64,000 bases of DNA from a bacterium HR37 (GTDB lineage Bacteria; Desulfobacterota_D; UBA1144; Nemesobacterales; CSP1-2), in NCBI GenBank assembly GCA_002898375.1, contig BEIN01000013.1:20126-84125 (forward strand), in the 5' to 3' direction. The translations under genes and the position numbers were made by a program. The notes beneath the pieces were generated by a model that was not told the DNA's origin, did not search any database, and saw only the letters and a list, made by a program, of their open reading frames with translations. Shown in pieces: positions 8,127-17,106 of the stretch (within the stretch, counting starts at the first letter, position 1; the number at the start of each line of letters is the position of its first letter).

Positions 8127-9248
8127 ATGTTAAATGGGAAACAGGTCGTTTTTCTTATCTTTATACTGACATTTGCAGGGGTATTTTTGCTTCTCTTCTT
8201 TGATAACAGTGGTAGTGTAAAAACGGTAAGGGTTGAAAAAAGAAGGGTTATAAAATCGGTATATGCGTCAGGATATGTAGAAACCGTATCGGGGGTTATT
8301 GTTAAATCTGAGGTCTCAGGTTACATTGAAAGGATCTTTGTAAGGGAAGGGCAAAGGGTAAGAAAGGGACAGGTACTTGCCACTATATCAAACGAGTCTT
8401 TAAAGAAAAGCCTTGAGGAAGTAAGAACAAGAAAAAAATTTCTGCAGGAGAGGCTGGATGAGAACTCCTCATACCTTAGAGCACTTAGAAAGGATGTAGA
8501 GATAAGGAAACTAAACTCTGAGTACCTAAGGGATGTCTTCAATAGGAGAAGACTCCTTTTGGAAAAAGGACTGATATCAAGGGAGTTGTACGAGGAAGCA
8601 CAGAGAAGCTATGAAATAGCTCAAAACGAGTATGAAAAGGCTCTGGATTTTTATCGTGATTCCCTGGAATCACTGAAAACAGAATTCCAAGCACTTCAGG
8701 CAAGGGAAGAGGGATTGTTAAGGGAGCTGGAGAAATACTCTATAAGATCTCCTGTAGATGGAGAGATTCTTAGGAAATTTGTGGAGGAAGGAGATTACGT
8801 AAATACGGTTTCGCAAAACAACCAGCTATTTTCCGTCGGTAACAGTAAAAACTTAGAGACCGTGCTGCTTGTTGATGAGGAGTATGTTCCTCTGATTGAA
8901 GAGGGTTTTGAGGTTTTAGTGGCTACAGATGCGTTTCCCAATAGGGTATTTGAGGGACGAATTACTCTTATAGAGAAGGAGGCCGATAGGAGAACAAGAA
9001 CCGTTAAGGTTAAGGCTGATGTAAGGTATCCGGAAAACATACCTGTAGGGGTAACCGTGGAGGCAAACATAATTCTAAGTGATAGGGAGGGACTGTTTAT
9101 ATCAAAGGAGGCCTATAGGGATGGTTATGTGGAAGTGGTTAAAGACGGAAAACTGGTTAAAACACCTGTAAGGGTTGGAATGGAAAAGGATAACTACATA
9201 GAGGTTATAGAGGGCCTTAAGGAGAACCAGGAAGTTATTGTTAGATGA
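8127..9248 (+). CDS. Periplasmic adaptor (membrane fusion) protein of an ABC exporter, MacA/HlyD type
   Basis: This 373-aa protein has one N-terminal membrane anchor (VVFLIFILTFAGVFLLLFF). Split lipoyl halves flank a long helical hairpin: SGVIVKSEVSGYIERIFVREGQ before the hairpin and YSIRSPVDGEILRKFVEEGDYV after it. The hairpin (about residues 100-200) is rich in coiled-coil heptads. A beta-barrel domain follows. Such adaptors join an inner-membrane transporter to an outer-membrane channel. Its stop overlaps the FtsX-type permease start by 4 nt and the ATPase follows, so the three genes form one MacAB-like or Lol-like export system. Substrate unknown; no TolC gene is nearby. Confidence 0.9.
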   Translation: MLNGKQVVFLIFILTFAGVFLLLFFDNSGSVKTVRVEKRRVIKSVYASGYVETVSGVIVKSEVSGYIERIFVREGQRVRKGQVLATISNESLKKSLEEVRTRKKFLQERLDENSSYLRALRKDVEIRKLNSEYLRDVFNRRRLLLEKGLISRELYEEAQRSYEIAQNEYEKALDFYRDSLESLKTEFQALQAREEGLLRELEKYSIRSPVDGEILRKFVEEGDYVNTVSQNNQLFSVGNSKNLETVLLVDEEYVPLIEEGFEVLVATDAFPNRVFEGRITLIEKEADRRTRTVKVKADVRYPENIPVGVTVEANIILSDREGLFISKEAYRDGYVEVVKDGKLVKTPVRVGMEKDNYIEVIEGLKENQEVIVR

Positions 9249-10498
9249 ACCACGTTGTCTTTATAAGCTTTAAATTGTTGAGTGAGAGAAAAAGACAGGC
9301 CATTGTGTCTGTACTTGGTGTTGCTATCGGTGTTACTGCGTTTATAGTGATGAGCTCCGTAATGATGGGGTTTCAGACTTACTTTATAGAGCAGGCTGTG
9401 GATATAAATGCGCATATAACTCTTAAAAATGAGGAACAGGATGAGGCCGATAGGATTCTTAGGGTTGCATATGGAGATGGTGTTATCTCAGAAGTTCTGG
9501 GTTCAAAACCAAAGGAAACGAAGGACAAGATTGTAGATTACAAGTTTATAATATCCAAATACATGCAGAGTGAGGATATAAAAGGGGTTGCCCCTCACCT
9601 TACAGGGCAGGCCATAGTTCGTTACGGTATAAAGGAAAAATCAGTAAACATAATAGGAATAGACCCCCAACTGGAGGTAAAGGCTTCCATAATTGATAGG
9701 TTCATGGAGTTTAAAAGGTTAAACCAGCTAAATGTAGATAGAAACAGCATTATCCTTGGTAGTCTTGTTGCAAGGGACTTGGGTGTAAGAGAAATAGGGA
9801 AGAAAGTAACCCTTGTTGCTCCCAATGGGAGTGTACATGTTCTTAAGGTGGTTGATTTTTTTAATTCTGGTATAACAAGCTTAGATCAAACAAGAGCCTA
9901 TTTGCACCTTAGAACACTTCAGACGATTTTGGACAGACCCAATCAGGTAAACGAGCTTGTATTTAAGATAAAAGATGTTGATGATGCAGAAAGGCTTTCC
10001 CGTGTTATTTCAAGAGAGACAGGATACTATGCTGAGAGCTGGCAAAAAGCATACAGCAACTTTCTTAAGATATTTCGTATGCAGAACTGGATAACCTACA
10101 TGATTGTCTTTGCAATTCTTGTTGTTTCTGCCTTCGGGATATTTAACATCATGATGATGACCGTTCTTGAGAAAAAAAGGGATATAGCTATTCTTAAAGC
10201 AATAGGTTTTGAGGATAGGGAAATTACATGGATATTTGTATTTCAGGGAGTTTTTATTGGTTTTGTTGGGGCTACACTGGGGTGCCTTTTTGGTTATCTC
10301 CTACAGGAATGGCTCTCTTCTATTAGGTTTGAGGTGGTAGGTCTTATAAGAGCCAGAGGCTTTATTCTGGATAGAAGCCCTGTGTATTTTGTTTACGGGT
10401 TTGTTTTTGCCATGTTTTTTTCTACCCTTGCTTCTTTCTATCCTTCCTTTAAGGCATCAAAGCTTTTCCCTGTGGATATATTCAGGAGCGGTGGATGA
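9245..10498 (+). CDS. ABC transporter permease, MacB/LolC (FtsX-like) family
   Basis: A 417-aa permease with the MacB/LolCE architecture: one helix near the N-terminus (AIVSVLGVAIGVTAFIVMSSVMMGF), a periplasmic core domain (about 45-270), and three C-terminal helices (WITYMIVFAILVVSAFGIFN, IFVFQGVFIGFVGATLGCLFG, FVYGFVFAMFFSTLASFYPS). MMTVLEKKRDIAILKAIGF is the conserved FtsX-family coupling segment. It carries no nucleotide-binding domain; the separate ATPase gene overlaps its stop by 4 nt. The operon order adaptor-permease-ATPase favours a MacAB-type mechanotransmission exporter over lipoprotein sorting. Confidence 0.9.
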   Translation: MNHVVFISFKLLSERKRQAIVSVLGVAIGVTAFIVMSSVMMGFQTYFIEQAVDINAHITLKNEEQDEADRILRVAYGDGVISEVLGSKPKETKDKIVDYKFIISKYMQSEDIKGVAPHLTGQAIVRYGIKEKSVNIIGIDPQLEVKASIIDRFMEFKRLNQLNVDRNSIILGSLVARDLGVREIGKKVTLVAPNGSVHVLKVVDFFNSGITSLDQTRAYLHLRTLQTILDRPNQVNELVFKIKDVDDAERLSRVISRETGYYAESWQKAYSNFLKIFRMQNWITYMIVFAILVVSAFGIFNIMMMTVLEKKRDIAILKAIGFEDREITWIFVFQGVFIGFVGATLGCLFGYLLQEWLSSIRFEVVGLIRARGFILDRSPVYFVYGFVFAMFFSTLASFYPSFKASKLFPVDIFRSGG

Positions 10499-11160
10499 AA
10501 AAGGTACTTGAGGTAAAAAACATAAGAAAGGTAATAAGGGACAATGAGATACTAAAAGGGATTTCTCTCTCTGTGGAGGAAGGTGACTTCATAAGTATAA
10601 TAGGTGTTTCGGGCTCAGGAAAAAGTACCCTCATGTACATTATGGGACTGCTTGATGAACCAACAGAAGGAGAGGTTCTCTTTGAAGGTGTAAGGGTTGA
10701 CTTTAAGAACCACAGGCTACTTTCGGAGATCAGAAACAGAAAAATTGGGTTTGTTTTTCAGTTCCATTATTTGATACCGGAGTTGAGTGCGGCTGAAAAC
10801 GTTATGGTTCCGATGCTTAAGACACAAAAAAGCAGAAAGGATGCCTTAAAAAGGGCTTTTAGTCTGCTGGCTGAACTTGGGCTTAGAGGAAAGGAAAATA
10901 GAAAACCCTATGAGTTGTCTGGTGGTGAGCAGCAGAGGGTGGCAATAGCAAGGGCATTGGCAAACGACCCTCATATACTTATGGCGGATGAGCCCACTGG
11001 CAACCTTGATTCAAAGAATACTGAAATTGTAATGGATATATTTCTTGCGTTAAACAGGATGGGAAGGACAATACTTATGGTTACCCATGAAATTGAACTT
11101 GCAAGGAGAACAAAAAAGATGGTAGAGATGAGAGATGGGGTTGTTGTTGGCATAAGATGA
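10495..11160 (+). CDS. ABC transporter ATPase, LolD/MacB type
   Basis: A 221-aa nucleotide-binding subunit with Walker A GVSGSGKST (about residue 38), Q-loop VFQF, signature ELSGGEQQRVAIARAL, Walker B ILMADEPTGNLD and switch VTHE. These features place it in the LolD/MacB/FtsE group that drives FtsX-like permeases from the cytoplasm. The start ATG overlaps the permease stop (ATGA) and it is the last gene of the export operon. About 135 nt of A+T-rich sequence separate it from the next gene. Confidence 0.93.
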   Translation: MKKVLEVKNIRKVIRDNEILKGISLSVEEGDFISIIGVSGSGKSTLMYIMGLLDEPTEGEVLFEGVRVDFKNHRLLSEIRNRKIGFVFQFHYLIPELSAAENVMVPMLKTQKSRKDALKRAFSLLAELGLRGKENRKPYELSGGEQQRVAIARALANDPHILMADEPTGNLDSKNTEIVMDIFLALNRMGRTILMVTHEIELARRTKKMVEMRDGVVVGIR

Positions 11161-11296
11161 ATTTTCAGATAAACTGTTTGACATAGTCGATTTTTTGTAT
11201 TTGTTGTGTTATAGTTAATTTTTGAAAATTAAAAGAAAACAAATATATGTATGTTAAATATTAAAAAGTTTTTTTATTTTTTTTTGGAGGTGTTAG

Positions 11297-11722
11297 ATGT
11301 CTGAAAAGATAGTAGAAGTAGGAGATACAGTTAGGTTTAGTTTTGTCGGTAAGTTTGGAGATGGCTCAATCTTTGATACTTCTGATGAGCCAATATCTAT
11401 AGAAATTGGAACCGGCAAACTTATAAAGGGGTTAGATAAAGAGATACTGGGAATGAAGGAAGGTGAGGAAAAGGAAATAACTGTTTCTCCGGAGGAAGGT
11501 TACGGTTTTGAAGACCCTAATCTTATTACAACTATTCCGTATGAGGCTTTTCAAAAGAACAATATTGAACCAAGGGTTGGTATGATGTTGAGAACCCCTC
11601 AGGGTGATTGCCACGTAACCGCTATATCTGGAAACGAAGTGGAGATTAGCTATAATCATCCGCTTGCTGGAAAGACCTTGATATTCGATATAAAGATAGA
11701 AGAGATCATAAAGAAGAAATAG
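11297..11722 (+). CDS. FKBP-type peptidyl-prolyl isomerase, SlyD-like
   Basis: A cytoplasmic proline isomerase and chaperone. The 141-aa protein has the SlyD arrangement: an FKBP half (VGDTVRFSFVGKFGDGSIFDTS), an inserted chaperone flap (about 70-125, EEGYGFEDPNLITTIPYEAF) and the returning FKBP strand VEISYNHPLAGKTLIFDIKIEEI. The histidine- and cysteine-rich metal-binding tail of E. coli SlyD is absent; the protein ends in KKK, as in several thermophile relatives. A strong GGAGGTG ribosome binding site precedes the ATG. A hairpin terminator follows. Confidence 0.9.
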   Translation: MSEKIVEVGDTVRFSFVGKFGDGSIFDTSDEPISIEIGTGKLIKGLDKEILGMKEGEEKEITVSPEEGYGFEDPNLITTIPYEAFQKNNIEPRVGMMLRTPQGDCHVTAISGNEVEISYNHPLAGKTLIFDIKIEEIIKKK

Positions 11723-11774
11723 CTTTTACCAAAGAAGCTGTGGTTCTGTTGTAAAAGAGCCGGTTACACAGAAG

Positions 11775-11810
11775 AAAGGGGAGAGTACTCTCTCCCCTTT
11801 TGTATTTTCT
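11775..11810. terminator. Intrinsic terminator between convergent slyD-like and moeB genes
   Basis: A perfect 11-bp stem (AAAGGGGAGAG at 11775-11785 pairing with CTCTCCCCTTT at 11790-11800) encloses a TACT loop and is followed by a T-rich run. The stem is flanked by A on one side and T on the other, so it can work in both directions for the two converging genes. Confidence 0.85.
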
Positions 11811-11828
11811 CTATATTGTTGGCAGGTG

Positions 11829-12980
11829 TTAGTATCTAGGCATTGAGGGATCGTATTTTTGAGCCCAGGCATCTATTCCGCCTTTTAAGCTCTTTACCTT
11901 TTTAAAACCTATGCTTCTTAGGAAATTGGCTGCTCTTAGGCTTCTTACTCCGTGATGACAGTGAACGATTATCTCATCAGCGGTATCAAGTTCGTTAACC
12001 CTTGATTGAAGTTCTCCCAGAGGGATTAGTTTTGAGCCCTCTATATGGCATATTTCGTATTCACCGGGCTCTCTTACATCTAGTATAACCACGTTGTTTC
12101 TCTTGTTCTTTAGGATTTCATAGAACTCATCTACTGTAATTTCCAGATCAGAGCCATCACCTGCTACCTGTTCCTCCCCTCTTCCAAGACCACAGAACTC
12201 CTCATAGTCAATGAGTTCCTTGATCGTTGGGTTTTCTCCACAGATTGGGCAGTTGGGGTCTTTACGTAGCTTAAGCTCTTTTATCTTCATCTCCATTACG
12301 TCTATAAAGAGAAGTTTCCCTATTAAAGGGTTTCCTTTTCCGAGGATAAGCTTTATTGCCTCTGCTGCCTGAAGGGTTCCGATTATGCCTGGAAGGATAC
12401 CAAGCACCCCTCCCTCTGCACAACTTGGAACCATACCTGGAGGAGGTGGTTCGGGATACAGACACCTGTAACATGGTCCCCTCTTTGCATCGAATACGCT
12501 TACCTGTCCTTCAAATCTGAATATGCTTCCGTATACGTTTGGCTTTCCTAGTAGAACGCAAGCATCGTTTACAAGATAACGCGTGGCAAAGTTGTCTGTA
12601 CCATCCACAATAACATCGTAGTTCTTCAGGATGTCAAGTGCGTTTTCCGATGTTAACCGCACATTGTAGGTCTCAACTTCTACATCGGAGTTTATCTCCT
12701 TGATTCTCTCTTTTGCGGATTCAACTTTTAGCTTTCCTATCTTGCTTTCACCGTGGATAATCTGCCTTTGAAGGTTGCTGAAGTCTACAACGTCAAAGTC
12801 AACTATACCCAGGCGGCCTACACCTGCCGCTGCTAGGTAAAGCGCAAGTGGGGAGCCAAGTCCTCCTGCACCTATGCATAGAACACTCGAAGATGAGAGT
12901 TTTTCCTGTCCTTTTATTCCAACCTCCGGCATTATAAGGTGTCTGCTGTAACGAAAGATCTGTTGGTTGGTAAGGGCCAT
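11829..12980 (-). CDS. E1-like adenylyltransferase fused to a rhodanese domain (MoeB/MoeZ/TtuC type)
   Basis: Activates the C-terminal glycine of ubiquitin-like sulfur carriers (MoaD, ThiS, TtuB) by adenylation and, through its rhodanese domain, can supply sulfur to form the thiocarboxylate. The 383-aa protein has the nucleotide-binding GAGGLGSPLALYLAAAGVG (near 35), a DNFATRYLVND segment and zinc CxxC pairs (CYRC and CPIC). A C-terminal rhodanese domain (about 275-383) has its active cysteine near 341 in HCHHGVRS. The window also encodes a carrier and a tRNA thiolase (53831-54943) that this enzyme could serve. It could equally serve molybdopterin or thiamin synthesis. Confidence 0.9.
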   Translation of the reverse strand: MALTNQQIFRYSRHLIMPEVGIKGQEKLSSSSVLCIGAGGLGSPLALYLAAAGVGRLGIVDFDVVDFSNLQRQIIHGESKIGKLKVESAKERIKEINSDVEVETYNVRLTSENALDILKNYDVIVDGTDNFATRYLVNDACVLLGKPNVYGSIFRFEGQVSVFDAKRGPCYRCLYPEPPPPGMVPSCAEGGVLGILPGIIGTLQAAEAIKLILGKGNPLIGKLLFIDVMEMKIKELKLRKDPNCPICGENPTIKELIDYEEFCGLGRGEEQVAGDGSDLEITVDEFYEILKNKRNNVVILDVREPGEYEICHIEGSKLIPLGELQSRVNELDTADEIIVHCHHGVRSLRAANFLRSIGFKKVKSLKGGIDAWAQKYDPSMPRY

Positions 12981-13064
12981 CTTTACAACTCCTTGTTATA
13001 GGGATTTATAGTGATTCTACAAATCTTATAAAGATAATACAATCTGTCCATCTTTTCAAATTGA

Positions 13065-13826
13065 CTAAAGGCTCATCTCCCGCTGTCTTATAAATGGTGT
13101 GTGTATCTGGTCCTTTTTATAGTTGCCGGTTAGCACATACACCACTATATTTATCCCCAACCTGAAGGCAAACTCACGTTGTGCTTCTCCACCCGGAATG
13201 CACTCATATTGCCATCTTCCAAACTCGTCTTCTGACCATGCACCCCCTAGGTCGTTTCTTGAGTATATGATTGAGGTTCTGTCCTCGTCTTCAAAAGTAA
13301 CTCCTTCTAGGTATGGTTTTACTATTTTTCGACCGCTTGCTGAGTGAAGCAGGTAAAATGATTTAAATAAAACGTGCTCTCTTGGTAGTTGCTTAAGAGG
13401 GTATTCCGGCAGTATCTCTCTGATTTCTTCTCTTATCTGGGTATCAAAGGTTGAGTTTTCTTCTCCGGATGTATCGTCAATAAGCACTGTTCCTCCCAAC
13501 CTTAGAAACCTTCTTAGCCTTTTACGTTCTTCATCTGTAAAGGGATCAAATTCCCTATCCCCGGCTAGGTAGAGAAACGGATACAGGAAAAGATCAGGAT
13601 CGGTTATGTTTAGGGTTTTCCTATCGAAAGATACCCTAACGCTGGTTCTTATATCCAGCGAGCTTAGGAGTCTCCTTGATGCTCGTGGGCGTGGATCCCA
13701 GTTTCCCCTATATATGATCTGGCAAAAGTTAAACCTAGAGGGCTCATAGGAGCCCATAAAAAAGGAAGAAATTAACCCAAGTCCACCTTTTACAGTAGCT
13801 TTAATAAAGCCCCTTCTTGTTGGCAC
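13065..13826 (-). CDS. DUF4159-type secreted protein with Tat-like signal
   Basis: The GTG at 13826 begins a twin-arginine type signal (PTRRGFIKATVKGGLGLISSFF). The 253-aa protein then shows features of DUF4159 proteins: NFCQIIYRGNWDPRPRASRRLL near the start, FLYLAGDREFDPFTDEERKRLRRFLRLGGTVLIDD in the middle, and FRLGINIVVYVLTGNYKKDQIHTPFIRQR at the end. Family members often sit beside MoxR/BatA-type aerotolerance genes, which are absent here. Export through Tat suggests the protein folds before secretion. Molecular function is not known. Confidence 0.75.
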   Translation of the reverse strand: MPTRRGFIKATVKGGLGLISSFFMGSYEPSRFNFCQIIYRGNWDPRPRASRRLLSSLDIRTSVRVSFDRKTLNITDPDLFLYPFLYLAGDREFDPFTDEERKRLRRFLRLGGTVLIDDTSGEENSTFDTQIREEIREILPEYPLKQLPREHVLFKSFYLLHSASGRKIVKPYLEGVTFEDEDRTSIIYSRNDLGGAWSEDEFGRWQYECIPGGEAQREFAFRLGINIVVYVLTGNYKKDQIHTPFIRQREMSL

Positions 13827-13906
13827 TTTAGTTTATATTGAGTTCTTTATACCGAGGTGTCAAGTTTTGTTGATTCTTTTATTTATTTTGGTTAGCTTTC
13901 TTAAAA

Positions 13907-15064
13907 ATGGATAATGAAAGAAAAAAAGATCCACTGAGTGCGTACAGGGAGGAGTTTCCGATAACCAAGAGATTTGTGTATCTTGACCATGCGGGGGTAG
14001 CACCTATATCCCGCAGGGTAGAGTCTGTGCTAATGCGGTTTATAGGAGAGGCTTTAGAAGAGGCTATGTTTAAGTACGGTGTGTGGATGTCTAGGGTTGA
14101 TGAGATAAGAAAGAAGTGTGCTATGTTAATTGCTTCAGAGCCTGAGGAGATAGCATTTGTAAAGAATACTTCTCATGGCCTTTCCATAGTTGCTGAAGGT
14201 ATTGAATGGAGAAGAGGTGATAATTTAATTCTCTATGAGAAGGAATTTCCCTCTAACATTTACCCGTGGATTAATTTGAGGAGAAAGGGGGTTGAGCTAA
14301 GGTTTGTTCCCTCAAGAAACGGAAGGATCCACATCGCAGATATTAAACGGTTAATGGATTCCAGAACAAGGCTGGTTACAATAAGTTCCGTGCAGTTTTC
14401 AAACGGCTTTAGGATTAATCTAGGAGAGTTAGGAGAGCTTTGTAAGAGAAGAAACGTTCTTTTCTGTGTTGATGCGATCCAGAGCCTTGGTGTTATTCCA
14501 ATGAACGTTAAGGAATTTCAAATTGATTTCCTCTCTGCAGATGGCCATAAGTGGCTTCTTGCTCCCGAGGGAACCGGTATCTTTTACTGCAGAAAGGGGC
14601 TTGAAGAGAAACTAAATCCTCCCCTTATTGGCTGGAAGAGTGTAAGGAGGGAGTTTGACTATGACCGTATAGATTTTGACCTTAAAACAGACGCCCTTAG
14701 ATTTGAAGAGGGCTCGCTTAACCTGCTAGGGATTTTCGCTTTGGGAGCAGCAGTTGACCTTCTTCTTGAGGTTGGCATTGATGCGGTTGAGAAAAAGGTT
14801 TTAGAACTTGGGGATCTTATTATTGAGGAAGCTGAAAGAAGAGGGTTTTTGGTAAACACTCCGAAGTCAAGAGATGAGAGGGCAGGTATAGTTTCTCTCT
14901 CTGGCGAATTCGATCCTGTCTGGGTTAAGGATAACCTAAGGGAAATGGGTATAATGGTAAATGTAAGAGGTGGAGCATTGAGGGTTTCACCTCACTTTTA
15001 TAACACTTGTGAAGAGATTGAGTTTTTCTTTAAATCGCTAGAGAGATTGGTAAAGTACTCTTAA
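13907..15064 (+). CDS. Aminotransferase class V (cysteine desulfurase-like), PLP enzyme
   Basis: A 385-aa fold-type I PLP enzyme. The start region YLDHAGVAPISRRVESVL is typical of the family. VDAIQSLGVIPMNV holds the PLP-binding Asp, and SADGHKWLLAPEGTGIFYC contains the Schiff-base lysine (K215). A mobile-loop cysteine typical of true IscS/SufS desulfurases is not evident, so the substrate is uncertain. Candidates include cysteine or selenocysteine lyase activity or an isopenicillin-epimerase-like role. It is followed after 14 nt by a radical SAM gene, suggesting a two-gene operon. Confidence 0.85.
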   Translation: MDNERKKDPLSAYREEFPITKRFVYLDHAGVAPISRRVESVLMRFIGEALEEAMFKYGVWMSRVDEIRKKCAMLIASEPEEIAFVKNTSHGLSIVAEGIEWRRGDNLILYEKEFPSNIYPWINLRRKGVELRFVPSRNGRIHIADIKRLMDSRTRLVTISSVQFSNGFRINLGELGELCKRRNVLFCVDAIQSLGVIPMNVKEFQIDFLSADGHKWLLAPEGTGIFYCRKGLEEKLNPPLIGWKSVRREFDYDRIDFDLKTDALRFEEGSLNLLGIFALGAAVDLLLEVGIDAVEKKVLELGDLIIEEAERRGFLVNTPKSRDERAGIVSLSGEFDPVWVKDNLREMGIMVNVRGGALRVSPHFYNTCEEIEFFFKSLERLVKYS

Positions 15065-15078
15065 CCAAGGTTTATAAG

Positions 15079-15894
15079 ATGAGGGAAAAGAGCCAACTTG
15101 GTTTTTCATTCTTGGAGGATTACAGTTATACTGTTTCCTCTACCAAGAATTTTGGATTCAGTGTTTCCTTTATAGAGGCTCGTTCTCTTCTCTGTAAAAC
15201 GGGTATATCGGCTTTTGACTACGTAATAAACTGCTACAGGGGATGTAGTTTTGGTTGTCTTTACTGTTATGCATCATTTGTTAAGAAGTTTACGGCTCAT
15301 AGGGAAGAATGGGGAGAGTTTGTTGATGTTAAGATCAATGCTATTGATGTTTTAAGAAAAGAAATAAAGAGGATAAACAGAGGAAAGGTTTTTCTCAGTT
15401 CTGTAACTGATCCTTATCTCCCTGTTGAGGCACGATTTAAACTTACAAGGGGCGTTCTTGAAGCCATGGTTGATACAGATTTTGATATAACCATTCTTAC
15501 CAAATCCCCTCTTGTTGTAAGGGATACAGATATCTTAAAAAAGCTAAAGAGTGTGGAAGTTGGTTTTAGTATTCCTACTGATAGGGAAGATGTAAGAAAG
15601 GTATTTGAGCCCAATGCAACACCTCTGATGTCAAGAATAAGGGCTTTAGAAAGGCTAAAGTGTGAGGGTATAAGAACCTACGTTTTTATCGCCCCTCTTC
15701 TTCCCTTGAATCCCTATAACTTGGCCAAGCTGGTTTCTCCTGTTGCTGATTACGTTATATGGGATAGCCTGAGCTATCCCTGGAAGGTTTCAGCAGTTCT
15801 CAAGCAGCGTGGGCTTGGATACGTAGTTGACCCTAACTGGATTAATAGAACCGTAAAGGAGCTAAAAGAGTTCCTTGGTGAGAAGCTTATTTAG
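15079..15894 (+). CDS. Radical SAM protein of the SPL/Rv2578c-like family
   Basis: A 271-aa radical SAM protein whose iron-sulfur motif is CSFGCLYC (CxxxCxxC, near residue 57) inside NCYRGCSFGCLYCYASF, as in spore photoproduct lyase-like proteins of unknown function. Further family features are VFLSSVTDPYLPVE, LTKSPLVVRDTDIL and AVEVGFSIPT-like strands (here VEVGFSIPTDREDVRKVFEP). The reaction is unknown: many genomes of non-sporulating bacteria carry such proteins. It lies 14 nt downstream of the class V aminotransferase on the same strand and ends shortly before the convergent mscS-like gene. Confidence 0.85.
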   Translation: MREKSQLGFSFLEDYSYTVSSTKNFGFSVSFIEARSLLCKTGISAFDYVINCYRGCSFGCLYCYASFVKKFTAHREEWGEFVDVKINAIDVLRKEIKRINRGKVFLSSVTDPYLPVEARFKLTRGVLEAMVDTDFDITILTKSPLVVRDTDILKKLKSVEVGFSIPTDREDVRKVFEPNATPLMSRIRALERLKCEGIRTYVFIAPLLPLNPYNLAKLVSPVADYVIWDSLSYPWKVSAVLKQRGLGYVVDPNWINRTVKELKEFLGEKLI

Positions 15895-15912
15895 AAAAAC
15901 AAGGGGGGTCTT

Positions 15913-16959
15913 TTAGCTCTCTGTCTGCTTCTTATCCGTTATGTGTTCTAGAACCTCGGCTAGAAGCTTTTCTACTGACACACCCTTTTTCTCCGCTATC
16001 TCCTTTATTAGCCTGAGTTCTTTGTCTTTACCGAGTAATGACTCGCTGCTCTCAGGTGTAATCACGCTTATTGCAAATGGCTTGCTGGCTTCTCCAAAAT
16101 AGACGCTTACATGGGGAAACGGGATCTCTATTCCCTTCTGGTCAAATGTGTTTTTAATTCTTCTCCTGAGTTCTCGACCAACCTCCCACTGTTTAAGCGG
16201 AAGGGTCTTTATAATGCACTTTATTGTTACTTCTGAGTTGCCAAAGTTATCAACTCCAAGTATCTCCATTGGCTCCAGTATCAGCTGGCCAAAGTATGGA
16301 TCTTTGTATAGCTCTTCTCCTATTTCCTTAAGTACCTGCATAACGTAATCTACGTTTTCCTTATACGCTACACCTACATCAAGCACATAACGTGACCACC
16401 CTTTACTCCTGTTCGATAGGGTTTGTATTGTCCCGTTCGGGAAAACGTGAACTGTTCCTTCAAGATCTCTTAAAACCACGGTTCTTAGGTTGATTTCCTC
16501 AACAAGCCCTCCCGTCCCATTTATCACCGCCACATCTCCTACACGGATTTGATTCTCCATAATGATGAAAAAACCGCTTATTATGTCCCTTACCAGATTT
16601 TGTGCTCCAAACCCAATTGCCAGACCTGCGATACCAGCACCTGCTATTATGGGGGCTATATCTATTCCAAGTTCTTTTAGTATCATCATGAGGGCTATTA
16701 TAGCGGTTACCACAAAGGCAACTTTTCTAAGAAGGTTACCAAGCGTTTTTACCCTCTTTTCTGCCTCTATTATAGCTACTGGGTCTTCTGTCTTTCTTAT
16801 CATTATCCTCTCAATTCTTTCAATCAGTATGTAGAGGAACTTTAAGAGAATGTAGCTCCCTACTAGGATAAGGATGATTCTGGTTCCCGAAGTCAGAGCC
16901 CAGTTTACAAGCTGGTCTGTGTATTCCTGTTTAAGTACCAAGGATACTAGCTTTTGCAT
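15913..16959 (-). CDS. Small-conductance mechanosensitive ion channel (MscS family)
   Basis: Opens under membrane tension to release solutes in hypo-osmotic shock. The 348-aa protein has three predicted helices (IILILVGSYILLKFLYILI, AFVVTAIIALMMILKELGI and the pore helix IIAGAGIAGLAIGFGAQNLVRDIISGFFIIME). The pore helix is rich in small residues, as required for packing in MscS. A beta domain (GDVAVINGTGGLVEEINLRTVVL) and an alpha-beta domain follow. The C-terminal tail beyond about residue 300 (LLGKDKELRLIKEIAEKKG) is an added helical segment. Monocistronic. Confidence 0.93.
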   Translation of the reverse strand: MQKLVSLVLKQEYTDQLVNWALTSGTRIILILVGSYILLKFLYILIERIERIMIRKTEDPVAIIEAEKRVKTLGNLLRKVAFVVTAIIALMMILKELGIDIAPIIAGAGIAGLAIGFGAQNLVRDIISGFFIIMENQIRVGDVAVINGTGGLVEEINLRTVVLRDLEGTVHVFPNGTIQTLSNRSKGWSRYVLDVGVAYKENVDYVMQVLKEIGEELYKDPYFGQLILEPMEILGVDNFGNSEVTIKCIIKTLPLKQWEVGRELRRRIKNTFDQKGIEIPFPHVSVYFGEASKPFAISVITPESSESLLGKDKELRLIKEIAEKKGVSVEKLLAEVLEHITDKKQTES

Positions 16960-17106
16960 TTTGGTTTACCTCCTGCCGAAGTGGTAATTTGAAAAGTAAA
17001 ATTGTAGAAAAGAGTCTGTTTTGTGGTACTTTTTATATTGACATCAAAAACAAAAGATGTAAAATCCCATACACTTAATATGGCTTTTAAAAAGGAGGAT
17101 GCTACC

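Noticed and set aside
11178..11215. TTGACA and TATAGT as promoter of the SlyD-like gene
   Set aside because: The spacing is 26 nt, too wide for a sigma-70-type promoter.
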